Below the pieces are notes generated by a model. It was not told the origin of the DNA. It saw only the letters and a program-made list of their open reading frames with translations, and ran no database searches. Source: Phototrophicales bacterium (lineage in GTDB: Bacteria; Chloroflexota; Anaerolineae; Aggregatilineales; Phototrophicaceae). Taken from it: a DNA stretch of 6,432 nucleotides. Positions 1-6,238 of this stretch are shown here, piece by piece; the stretch's first letter is position 1; every line of letters starts with the position of its first letter. The stretch covers positions 1 to 6,432 of the forward strand of contig PGTJ01000153.1 of assembly GCA_002794515.1 (NCBI GenBank), written 5' to 3'. The position numbers and the translations under genes are program-made.

Positions 1-2
1 CT

Positions 3-1355
3 GTTTTAGTCATATTATGTATGAGCATAATGGTTGTATCTGCCCAAGAAGAAACACCATCCCCTACTCCTGAATTGACCTTCACCCTCGCTGATGATAG
101 CTTGTTGGAGGTGAGGTGGATTCATCTGGATAATCGCCTGAACCCGTTTGGCGAAGCTCAATCCGTTTTACGGGGTCAGTTGTATAATCCCGATGACACC
201 AATGGCTATACCAATATTAACTTATTCGCCTTTGCCTATCCCACACAGGGCGATACCGACCCCGTTGCCGAAGGCTTTGGTTATCCTGTGACTATCTGCG
301 GATTCGTGCCGTTGGAATTCACCCTCACACCACAAGGAGAGCAATATTTCGATATTCCATTGGAATTATATGAAGATGATGTCACCATCGGGCATATCGA
401 GATCGAAATTTCTGCCGATCTCACCCAAGCCCCACCTGCTCCATCGCCCATCGCCCATATCAGGCAAATCAGTGATGACGAGGTGGTCAGTGTGGAATTT
501 CCACGAGAAGCACCTGTGCGGTATGGTGTCGGTTGTGATAAAGTCCCGTTCACCGAATGGGATTGGTTTGGGTTTAATCCCGATACCGACACCTTCGAGC
601 CAATAGAACACCCTGGTGTGCAACAAATCACCCGACAAGCCCGTGAACGGATGCGTCTGCGCGATGATGCCGAGTATTTGCACTCATTCATCAGCATTGC
701 GCCGATCTCGCGTCGGTTGGTATTTCAATCGGGGGTGAATCATTTTTATACCGCACAACCCGATGGCAACAATCGGCGATATGTGCATCAAGATTTGTCG
801 CGCTTTAGCTTGCAGGGCATCATCTGGGGTGGCGAGAACGATTCCTTTTTAGCCTATTATTTTGGGTCATATGGCGAAAAAGTCCGCTATTTCACTGCTC
901 GTGCCACATCCGAATGGATTAGCCGATCGGTCTATGGGGCGACGCTCTCCATCACCGTCCCCGCACCCAATGCCCAAGCCACAGAGGTGATTATCAGCAC
1001 CGATGAATTGGGTCCAATGGGCTACTATCGCAAACACACCTTTTTATCATCGAATAGCCTGCTATTCGAGGCAGAGCCACCAGGGAATAATTATCCCGCC
1101 CCTGTTTGGGTGCAACGCGGTCGGATCGACCAAGCCTACATCGCCCGCCCAATTGATGGCATCCCCACACTTCAGTGTTATAATTTCCGCACGGCGACTG
1201 TGACCACCCTCACACCCCTCCCCCTGAATTTGACGGAGAATGATCGGGGTTGGATGTGGGTCTCGCCCGATATGACCACGCTCATGCTCGCCCAAAATGG
1301 CATCAACGGCGGGTTATGGGCGGTGGATTTGACCGCTTTACCAAACTGTGAGTAG
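3..1355 (+). CDS. Secreted protein of unknown function, 5' end cut by window edge
   Basis: The frame is open from base 3 to a TAG at 1353-1355. The first ATG (21-23) has no ribosome-binding site. The codons before it read VLVILC and continue into MSIMVVSAQEE, which is the hydrophobic core and an A-type cleavage site (VSA before QEE) of a Sec signal peptide. The true start therefore lies left of the window, and the mature protein should begin near base 45. No lipobox cysteine sits at the cleavage site, so it is probably soluble and exported. The mature part (about 436 residues) begins with a Thr/Pro-rich linker (TPSPTPE) and has four cysteines (93, 172, 386, 443, counting from the ATG at 21) that could form disulfides. 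Segments such as RRLVFQSG..FYTAQPDGNNRR (231-253) and WVSPDMTTLMLAQ..GGLWAVDL (413-437) resemble beta-propeller blades of the TolB/WD40-like kind, but I cannot define a full domain. I do not recognise the family. The next gene starts on the base after its stop, suggesting an operon. Confidence 0.8.
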   Translation, partial: VLVILCMSIMVVSAQEETPSPTPELTFTLADDSLLEVRWIHLDNRLNPFGEAQSVLRGQLYNPDDTNGYTNINLFAFAYPTQGDTDPVAEGFGYPVTICGFVPLEFTLTPQGEQYFDIPLELYEDDVTIGHIEIEISADLTQAPPAPSPIAHIRQISDDEVVSVEFPREAPVRYGVGCDKVPFTEWDWFGFNPDTDTFEPIEHPGVQQITRQARERMRLRDDAEYLHSFISIAPISRRLVFQSGVNHFYTAQPDGNNRRYVHQDLSRFSLQGIIWGGENDSFLAYYFGSYGEKVRYFTARATSEWISRSVYGATLSITVPAPNAQATEVIISTDELGPMGYYRKHTFLSSNSLLFEAEPPGNNYPAPVWVQRGRIDQAYIARPIDGIPTLQCYNFRTATVTTLTPLPLNLTENDRGWMWVSPDMTTLMLAQNGINGGLWAVDLTALPNCE

Positions 1356-2351
1356 ATGACCATGACCAAAACATATCGCTGGGGAATCCTCAGCACGGGC
1401 AAAATCGCCCATAAATTTGTCCAAGACCTCAAACTTGTGCCAGAAGCCCAAGTGGTGGCGGTTGGATCGCGCAATCAAGCCAGTGCCGATGAATTCGCCG
1501 ATTTATACAACATCCCGCATCGGCACAGCAGTTACGAGGCATTGGTGGCAGATCCCGATGTGGATGTGATTTATATCGCCACACCACATGCCATGCACTA
1601 CGACAACAGCCTGCTGTGTTTGAATGCGGGCAAACATGTCTTATGCGAGCAAGCCTTCACTCTGAATGCCCAACAAGCCCGCGAGGTGATTGCCTTAGCA
1701 CGCCAAAAAAATTTATTCATCATGGATGCCATCTGGACGCGCTTCATGCCGAGCATCGATGAAGTGCGGCGGATGCTCCATGAAGATATTCTCGGCGAAA
1801 TCCAGATGGTGAATGCCACCTTCGGCTTCAAACCACCCTACGACCCGCAAGCGCGTTTATTCAATCCCGAATTGGGTGGCGGGACATTGCTGGATATTGG
1901 CATTTATCCCATTCAATTGGCATTCATGGTGTATGGTCAAAAGCCCGATAGCTTTTTGACCACCGCCTACATCGGCGCAACAGGTGTCGATGAACGCACA
2001 GGGATCATTTTTAATTATAGTGGTGGGCGCATGGCGACCATCAACACCGCCTTCACCATGCAACTGAGCAACGATGCGACCATTTATGGCACAAATGGGT
2101 ATCTGCACCTACACGCCCCATTTTGGCATACCAGCACCATGACCTTATCCCTGACGGGTCAAGATCCTAAACTCATCAGCAAACCGTTGATAGGCTTTGG
2201 TTATACCCACGAAATCATGGAGGTGCATACCTGCCTCGATGCTGGTCAGACCGAAAGCCAATGGATGCCATTAGATGAGACCATCGCCATCATGGAGACG
2301 ATGGATGCCCTCCGCGCCCAATGGGGTGTGGTGTATCCGCAAGAGAAATAA
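1356..2351 (+). CDS. Gfo/Idh/MocA-family NAD(P)-dependent oxidoreductase, dihydrodiol dehydrogenase-like
   Basis: 331 residues, a normal length for the family. The N-terminal Rossmann fold shows GILSTGKIAHKF (10-21). VGSRN (36-40) ends the second strand, and its Ser-Arg pair suggests NADP preference. IYIATPHAMHYDN (72-84) is typical of the family. FIMDAIWTRFMP (121-132), GGGTLLDIGIYP (174-185) and the C-terminal MPLDETIAIMETMDALRAQWG (304-324) match the trans-1,2-dihydrodiol dehydrogenase-like branch, which oxidises or reduces sugars, diols or similar alcohols. The substrate cannot be read from sequence. The usual Glu-Lys-Pro/Ala motif after HVLC is CEQAFTLN (97-104), so the conserved lysine is Gln99. 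The protein should be cytoplasmic. Its ATG directly abuts the preceding TAG, with only a weak GTGAG upstream (1348-1352), so translation is probably coupled to the upstream gene. An in-frame ATG at 1362 is an alternative start. It converges with padR 3 bp downstream. Confidence 0.9.
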   Translation: MTMTKTYRWGILSTGKIAHKFVQDLKLVPEAQVVAVGSRNQASADEFADLYNIPHRHSSYEALVADPDVDVIYIATPHAMHYDNSLLCLNAGKHVLCEQAFTLNAQQAREVIALARQKNLFIMDAIWTRFMPSIDEVRRMLHEDILGEIQMVNATFGFKPPYDPQARLFNPELGGGTLLDIGIYPIQLAFMVYGQKPDSFLTTAYIGATGVDERTGIIFNYSGGRMATINTAFTMQLSNDATIYGTNGYLHLHAPFWHTSTMTLSLTGQDPKLISKPLIGFGYTHEIMEVHTCLDAGQTESQWMPLDETIAIMETMDALRAQWGVVYPQEK

Positions 2352-2354
2352 CGG

Positions 2355-2894
2355 TTAGCCACCATTTTGGATGGTGGCTTTGCACTTCTCTAACCAATCC
2401 ACATATGTTTTTTCTAATGCCATGCCCAATTCCAGTGTTAAGCGCCAAAAGATTTGTTTGCGCTTGGTAGTGGCTTCATCAGAAGGCGGCATGTGAATAT
2501 GTTGATATTCGGCTAAATTGCCGCGATGATGAGCAATGTGGTCATCGATATGCTTCAATATTTCTCGGTCATCCAACAGATAACCAAAGAACATCTGCAC
2601 CAAAAAGGGTTCACGATAGACAGGTGGCGATTGAGGGGATCTCAGCCACTCAATTAACGCATTTATCCCGAATGGTGTGATGTGATAAACACGCCGATTC
2701 GGGCGGTCGGTTTGAATTTCCAGTTGACTAATGACCAATCCTTCTTCCTCCAACTTATCGAGTGTGCGATAAATCTGCGCTTGGTCTGCCTGCCAAAAAT
2801 GAGAAACGGTGCTATCGAATGCCAGATGCTTGAGATCATATCCCGTCATCGGTTGAATATTGAGCAATCCGAGAATGGCATGTTTGAGCGACAT
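2355..2894 (-). CDS. PadR-family transcriptional regulator
   Basis: 179 residues from the ATG at 2894-2892, a usual length for PadR proteins with the longer C-terminal helical region. I chose this start because GGAG lies 8 bases upstream and because MSLKHAILGLL is the standard PadR beginning; an in-frame ATG at 2930 would add 12 unrelated residues. Residues 4-80 form the winged helix: MTGYDLKHLAF (16-26), then AQIYRTLDKLEEEGLV (39-54, the recognition helix and family hallmark), then a wing with RPNRRVYHITPFG (64-76). Residues 95-170 are the helical dimerisation part seen in the AphA/virulence-activator-like subgroup. PadR proteins bind DNA as dimers and usually act as repressors released by small, often phenolic or drug-like, ligands. 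The gene is divergent from the CPBP protease gene and shares a 115-bp control region with two inverted repeats, so autorepression plus control of the protease is the likely role. The ligand is unknown. Confidence 0.92.
   Translation of the reverse strand: MSLKHAILGLLNIQPMTGYDLKHLAFDSTVSHFWQADQAQIYRTLDKLEEEGLVISQLEIQTDRPNRRVYHITPFGINALIEWLRSPQSPPVYREPFLVQMFFGYLLDDREILKHIDDHIAHHRGNLAEYQHIHMPPSDEATTKRKQIFWRLTLELGMALEKTYVDWLEKCKATIQNGG
2357..2379. terminator. Hairpin between convergent genes, possible terminator
   Basis: AGCCACCAT (2357-2365) and ATGGTGGCT (2371-2379) form a perfect 9-bp stem with a 5-base loop, just after the oxidoreductase stop. On the + strand only a short TTT follows, and no T-run follows on the - strand, so it is at best a weak intrinsic terminator. 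It lies inside the last codons of the convergent padR gene (the ATIQNGG end), so a single sequence may serve both transcripts. Confidence 0.45.
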
Positions 2895-2915
2895 AACAAA
2901 TTCTCCATGAGTGAG

Positions 2916-2942
2916 GAATATCATATGCAAATCATGATATTC
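2916..2942. promoter_or_regulatory. Inverted repeat, candidate PadR operator in padR leader
   Basis: GAATATCAT (2916-2924) and ATGATATTC (2934-2942) are perfect 9-base inverted arms separated by 9 bases. The site lies between the predicted padR transcription start and its ribosome-binding site and just upstream of the -35 box of the protease promoter. This fits a dimer-binding operator for padR autorepression. That PadR itself binds here is inference. Confidence 0.55.
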
Positions 2943-2948
2943 TGCTAT

Positions 2949-2977
2949 TCGCCATCATTATATATGATTGATATAAT
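2949..2977 (+). promoter_or_regulatory. Predicted promoter of the CPBP protease gene
   Basis: TCGCCA (2949-2954; four of six match the -35 consensus) and a perfect TATAAT (2972-2977) are separated by exactly 17 bases. Transcription would start near 2984, leaving a leader of about 26 bases with AGAGGA (2997-3002) as ribosome-binding site. The -10 box lies between the arms of the inverted repeat 2958-2997. Confidence 0.6.
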
Positions 2978-2986
2978 AATAGACAA
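2957..2986 (-). promoter_or_regulatory. Predicted padR promoter
   Basis: On the - strand, TTGTCT (2986-2981; four of six bases match the -35 consensus) and a perfect TATAAT (2962-2957) are separated by 18 bases. Transcription would start near 2950 and give a leader of about 55 bases before the padR ATG. The site overlaps the opposite promoter of the protease gene, so the two promoters probably compete or are repressed together. Confidence 0.55.
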
Positions 2987-2997
2987 GTCATATATAA
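2958..2997. promoter_or_regulatory. Long-spaced inverted repeat over both divergent promoters
   Basis: TTATATATGA (2958-2967) and TCATATATAA (2988-2997) are perfect 10-base inverted arms separated by 20 bases. The left arm covers most of the padR -10 box, and the gap contains the protease -10 box. A repressor bound to both arms would block both promoters. The arms are AT-rich, so some chance symmetry is possible, but ten perfect pairs at this position suggest an operator. The binding protein is inferred to be PadR. Confidence 0.45.
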
Positions 2998-3009
2998 GAG
3001 GAAATCAGC

Positions 3010-3837
3010 ATGACCAGCCAAACATATGAATCATCAGCACATGTTCGACAATTTGTAAAACGCCACACCGTCATCTTCTATTTCATCATCACCTACACAT
3101 TTTCATGGACGATTGGATTGCTTTTGATAGCGAATCGTCAAGGTACACTGGATATACCCACATGGCTTCATTATCTAACAGCATTCGGTCCCACATTTGG
3201 AGCAGTGTTTGTCACTTGGCTGGTAGATGGTCGTGCGGGATTAGCCGATTTATGGTCGCGTATCACCCGTTTTCGTGTGGCGGGATATTGGTGGCTCATC
3301 GCCGTTGGGTTGCCCATTCTCTTTGCCCTCATCGCCATCGTGGTCAACCGAATTAGCACAGGCATCATGCCCGATATGACACGATTTGGCGAGGTAGATT
3401 ATCTGGGTGATATTGGCATCATTGGGGCAATCGCTTTATGGATAGCCACATACGGTTTTGGTGAAGAAATCGGTTGGCGTGGATTTGCCTTTCATCGGCT
3501 TTATCATCGAATTGGCTTCATCCGCTCGGCATTGCTCATTGGCATCTTATGGGGGGTATGGCATTTGCCATTCTTTTTATACAAAGATAATTTTATGGCA
3601 TTAGGTATGGGCGGATTTCTGGTATATATCATGAGCATCACAATGGGATCCATTGTACTATCGTGGCTCTATGATAAAAGTCAACAGAGCATCCTGATTG
3701 TGGCGATATGGCACGCTCTATTCGATTTTGTGAGCGCTTCGCCGATTGCCGATGGCATGGGCAACATGGTTATCAGCATGATTATCGTCATGTGGGCGAT
3801 TAGCATCCTACGACAAGAACGGCATGTCGCCTCTTGA
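3010..3837 (+). CDS. CPBP-family intramembrane metalloprotease (CAAX protease/Abi family)
   Basis: 275 residues with about seven to eight hydrophobic membrane segments (roughly 21-41, 53-72, 92-112, 133-149, 172-190, 200-220, 226-241, 251-267). The catalytic motifs are in order: EEIGWRG (152-158, the EExxxR motif with Glu152, Glu153, Arg157), WGVWHLPFF (181-189, second motif with His185), and IWHALFD (233-239, His235). In the Rce1/CPBP family these glutamates and histidines form the active site within the membrane. The last motif is usually HxxxN, but here Asp239 replaces Asn. Bacterial members process or degrade membrane or peptide substrates and often occur with bacteriocin immunity or stress functions; the substrate here is unknown. 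The start is supported by AGAGGA 7 bases upstream. The gene is divergent from padR, which likely controls it. Its TGA stop lies within the -35 box of the next gene. Confidence 0.9.
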   Translation: MTSQTYESSAHVRQFVKRHTVIFYFIITYTFSWTIGLLLIANRQGTLDIPTWLHYLTAFGPTFGAVFVTWLVDGRAGLADLWSRITRFRVAGYWWLIAVGLPILFALIAIVVNRISTGIMPDMTRFGEVDYLGDIGIIGAIALWIATYGFGEEIGWRGFAFHRLYHRIGFIRSALLIGILWGVWHLPFFLYKDNFMALGMGGFLVYIMSITMGSIVLSWLYDKSQQSILIVAIWHALFDFVSASPIADGMGNMVISMIIVMWAISILRQERHVAS

Positions 3838-3864
3838 CCCTCACGTTACGTCATGGTTTATGCT
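3834..3864 (+). promoter_or_regulatory. MerR-type promoter with 19-bp spacer and operator dyad
   Basis: TTGACC (3834-3839, five of six match the -35 consensus) and TATGCT (3859-3864, four of six match the -10 consensus) are separated by 19 bases, the elongated spacing typical of promoters activated by MerR-family proteins. Between them is an imperfect dyad (3837-3857) centred on T3847. The pairs ACC/GGT, T/A and ACGT/ACGT match on the two sides, with two mismatched positions per arm. The layout, with the dyad starting in the -35 box and ending just before the -10 box, is that of classic MerR-type targets such as CueR promoters. The -35 box overlaps the TGA of the protease gene. Transcription would start near 3871, about 23 bases before the merR ATG, implying autoactivation. 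Confidence 0.7.
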
Positions 3865-3893
3865 ATATAGTGAGTGTCAGGAGGTGGTTTGTG

Positions 3894-4697
3894 ATGTACA
3901 CCGTTAAACAAGTGGCAGAGCTTGCCAATATCACCGTTCGCACGCTTCATCATTACGACCAAATCGGCTTGTTGCGCCCAACCCAAATTGGGGCAAATGG
4001 GTATCGATATTATGATGATGAGGCGTTATTGCGCTTGCAACAAATTTTGTTGTATAAAGAACTGGGTATGCCCCTCGACCAGATTAAAGATATTCTCGAT
4101 TCGCCCGATTTTAATCTGGCAGATGCCTTACACGCCCATCGCAGAGCGCTGATGCACCGCGCCAACCGCCTCGCAGATCTCATCACCACCATCGAAAGCA
4201 CCATCGTCCATGTCGAGAGAGGAGAAATGCCCATGTCGAAAAAACAATTATTTCAACCATTCAGCGATGAACAACAAAAAGCGTACGAGCGCGAAATACG
4301 CCTCACTTATGGACCCGATAAGGTCAATGAATCTGTTCGTAATTGGAATGGCTATTCCCCCACACAAAAACAACAGGTGTTAGATGAAGGCAAAGTGTTA
4401 TATACCGATATTATCAAAGCCATAGAGGCAGGCACACCCCCATCGGCGGCGGGAGATTTGATGACGCGCTGGCATGAGCATCTCCGCTATTTTTATGAGC
4501 CAACACTCGACATCCTGCGCGGATTAGGTGAATTATATACCACACATCCCGACTTCATCGCCAATTTTGCCAATATGCACCCCGATTTGAGTGATTGGAT
4601 CAAAGAAGCCATCAACCACTACGTAGATGAGCTAGAATATGCCGAAATTGAACGGCTGTTGGCAGAAGATGAATTGAATAAGCGCGGGGATGCGTGA
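3894..4697 (+). CDS. MerR-family transcriptional activator with TipAS effector domain (TipA-like)
   Basis: 267 residues from the ATG at 3894, close to the size of TipAL proteins. A perfect AGGAGG (3879-3884) lies 9 bases upstream. An in-frame GTG at 3891 would be 6 bases away and add one residue, so either codon may be used. YTVKQVAELANITVRTLHHYD (2-22) is the MerR helix-turn-helix, and GYRYYDDEALLRLQQI (36-51) the wing and second helix. A long helix (about 75-110) should form the dimer coiled coil. Residues 118-255 match the TipAS antibiotic-recognition domain: EREIRLTYG (132-140), a WHEHLRYFYEPTLDILRGLGELY stretch (193-215) and HPDFIANFANMHPDLSDWIKEAI (218-240). MerR proteins of this type activate genes on binding drugs or other lipophilic ligands. 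The protein has no cysteine at all, so it cannot capture thiopeptides covalently as Streptomyces TipA does. It has its own MerR-type promoter, suggesting autoactivation, and a strong terminator follows. Confidence 0.93.
   Translation: MYTVKQVAELANITVRTLHHYDQIGLLRPTQIGANGYRYYDDEALLRLQQILLYKELGMPLDQIKDILDSPDFNLADALHAHRRALMHRANRLADLITTIESTIVHVERGEMPMSKKQLFQPFSDEQQKAYEREIRLTYGPDKVNESVRNWNGYSPTQKQQVLDEGKVLYTDIIKAIEAGTPPSAAGDLMTRWHEHLRYFYEPTLDILRGLGELYTTHPDFIANFANMHPDLSDWIKEAINHYVDELEYAEIERLLAEDELNKRGDA
4233..4697 (+). other. Internal in-frame start giving a TipAS-only short protein
   Basis: Inside the merR gene, AGAGGAG (4218-4224) lies 8 bases before the in-frame ATG at 4233 (Met114; the ATG at 4227 is only 2 bases away). 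Initiation here would yield a 154-residue protein beginning MSKKQLFQPF, with the effector domain but no DNA-binding domain. In Streptomyces tipA the same kind of internal start makes the abundant short TipAS form, which sequesters the drug. The Shine-Dalgarno sequence is visible; its use here is inferred by analogy. Confidence 0.55.
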
Positions 4698-4700
4698 ATC

Positions 4701-4731
4701 AAAACGAGAGGGGTTGCCTCTCGTTTTTTTT
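4701..4731. terminator. Strong bidirectional intrinsic terminator between merR and glnA
   Basis: AAAACGAGAGG (4701-4711) and CCTCTCGTTTT (4717-4727) form a perfect 11-bp stem with a 5-base loop. On the + strand the T-run is eight bases long (4724-4731), a textbook terminator 3 bases after the merR stop. On the - strand the same stem ends in TTTT, so it can also stop glnA transcripts arriving from the right. Confidence 0.92.
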
Positions 4732-4756
4732 GATGTAACCGCAAACCCATTCCCGA

Positions 4757-6187
4757 TTAAATATCGAGATACAATTGGAATTCATAGGGATGTGGACGCA
4801 TGGCAACGGGGTCGGCTTCTTCTTTGCGTTTGTATTCGATATAGCTTTCGATAATGTCTTGGGTGAAGACACCACCTTCCAGCAGGAATTCATGGTCTTT
4901 TTCCAGTTCAGACAAAATGGTATGCAAGCCACCTTCGGGGACGGTTTTGGTCTTGATGCCTGCTTCGTACAGGTTCATATCCATCGCTTCGCCCGGATCA
5001 ATTTTGTTCTTGATGCCGTCTAAACCAGCCAGCAACATGGCGGGGAAGGCATAATAGGGGTTGGCGGTGGGATCTGGGAAGCGCACCTCGATGCGTTTTG
5101 ATTTGGGATTGTTATGATACATCGGGATACGGATCGCCGCAGAGCGATTACGATTAGAATAGACCAAATTAACCGGTGCTTCATATCCAGGGACGAGACG
5201 GCGATAGCTGTTGGTGGTGGGATTGGTGAATGCCATGATGGCATAGGCATGTTTGAGGATACCACCAATATAATATAGCGCCATTTCGCTCAGGCTGGCA
5301 TATTTATCGCCATAGAAGAGGGGTTTGCCATCTTTCCACAGGCTTTGATGGCAGTGCATACCAGAGCCGTTATCGGCAAACAGGGGTTTGGGCATAAATG
5401 TCGCCAATAAGCCGTTGCGGGCGGCAACATTTTTGACGATGTGCTTATACAATTGCACTTGATCTGCCATTTTGAGCATGGTATCGAAACGCATATCAAT
5501 TTCGGCTTGACCACCACCACCCACTTCGTGATGGTGAACTTCGATTTTGATGCCCATCGCTTCCATAACTTCGACCATTTGGGCGCGGATGTCATGGGTT
5601 TTATCTAATGGTGGAAGCGGGAAGTAGCCCTCTTTGATACGATTAAGATAAACCATCGAGGCATCGTTAGACCCACTATTCCAGAAACCTTCATGCGAGT
5701 CGATGAAGTAACGGCTGACATTCGGTCCGATTTCATAGCTCACATTGCTGAAGATAAAGAATTCGGCTTCTGGTCCAAAATAGACGGTATCTGCCAAACC
5801 AGTCGTCTTGAGATAGGCTTCGGCACGTTTGGTCACACCACGCGGATCGCGTCCATAGGGTTCATGGGTGATGGGGTCATAGACATCACAGAAGAATGAG
5901 AGCGTCTTTTTGGCGAAGAAGGGATCAATGACGGCGGTGTTTAAATCTGCTTTCAAGATGAGGTCAGATTCGTTGATGGCTTGAAAACCACGCACACTCG
6001 ATCCATCAAACCCGAAGCCATCTTCAAAACTGCCTTCATCTAAAATGCCAATCGGCGAGGTAAAGTGGTGGATGACCGCTTTGAGGTCGGTAAAGCGAAT
6101 ATCCACTTCTTCGACACCATTGGCTCTTGCCCACTCTAACAGGGCTTTTGGCGATTTACGTGCATCCGCAGGCGGTACAAACGACAT
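4757..6187 (-). CDS. glnA: Glutamine synthetase, type I (GSI-beta)
   Basis: 476 residues, the full length for this enzyme, which makes glutamine from glutamate, ammonia and ATP and works as a dodecamer in the cytoplasm. The motifs are in order: FDGSSVRGFQAINESD (60-75); GPEAEFF (138-144, metal-binding glutamates); EVHHHEVGGGGQAEID (216-231); KPLFADNGSGMHCHQSLW (267-284, with the substrate-loop histidine); NPTTNSYRRLVPGYEAPV (322-339, flap glutamate 336); SNRNRSAAIRIP (344-355); and RIEVRFPDPTANPYYAF (365-381). The C-terminal part aligns with enterobacterial GSI. MNLYEAG (404-410) keeps the tyrosine (Tyr407) that GlnE adenylylates in GSI-beta enzymes, so activity may be controlled that way if the genome has glnE. 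The only deviation noticed is VGGGGQ where E. coli has VATAGQ. GGAG lies 10 bases upstream of the ATG. The gene stands alone, with a terminator downstream and its own upstream region. Confidence 0.98.
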   Translation of the reverse strand: MSFVPPADARKSPKALLEWARANGVEEVDIRFTDLKAVIHHFTSPIGILDEGSFEDGFGFDGSSVRGFQAINESDLILKADLNTAVIDPFFAKKTLSFFCDVYDPITHEPYGRDPRGVTKRAEAYLKTTGLADTVYFGPEAEFFIFSNVSYEIGPNVSRYFIDSHEGFWNSGSNDASMVYLNRIKEGYFPLPPLDKTHDIRAQMVEVMEAMGIKIEVHHHEVGGGGQAEIDMRFDTMLKMADQVQLYKHIVKNVAARNGLLATFMPKPLFADNGSGMHCHQSLWKDGKPLFYGDKYASLSEMALYYIGGILKHAYAIMAFTNPTTNSYRRLVPGYEAPVNLVYSNRNRSAAIRIPMYHNNPKSKRIEVRFPDPTANPYYAFPAMLLAGLDGIKNKIDPGEAMDMNLYEAGIKTKTVPEGGLHTILSELEKDHEFLLEGGVFTQDIIESYIEYKRKEEADPVAMRPHPYEFQLYLDI

Positions 6188-6238
6188 ACTCTATCTACTC
6201 CATTCGCTTGAACAACAATGTTTTATAGAACACGCTTC

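Noticed and set aside
281..697. Reading frame of 138 codons on the - strand (and a 105-codon one at 366-683)
   Set aside because: Both lie wholly inside the secreted-protein gene on the other strand, have no ribosome-binding site, and their translations show no recognisable domain.
2895..2930. Upstream ATG at 2930 as padR start
   Set aside because: It would add 12 residues not seen in PadR proteins and lies inside the inverted repeat; the ATG at 2894 has GGAG at the right distance and gives the canonical N-terminus.
2682..3029. 115-codon + strand frame across padR and the intergenic region
   Set aside because: Antisense to padR, crosses its operators and the start of the protease gene, and has no protein-like features.
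3834..3893. TTG at 3834 as the merR start
   Set aside because: It coincides with the -35 box of the MerR-type promoter, has no ribosome-binding site, and the extra 20 residues are unlike MerR proteins; AGGAGG directs initiation at 3891/3894.
4757..6187. Frameshift or damage in glnA suggested by several overlapping frames
   Set aside because: The main frame is continuous for 476 residues with every glutamine synthetase motif in order; the others are shadows.
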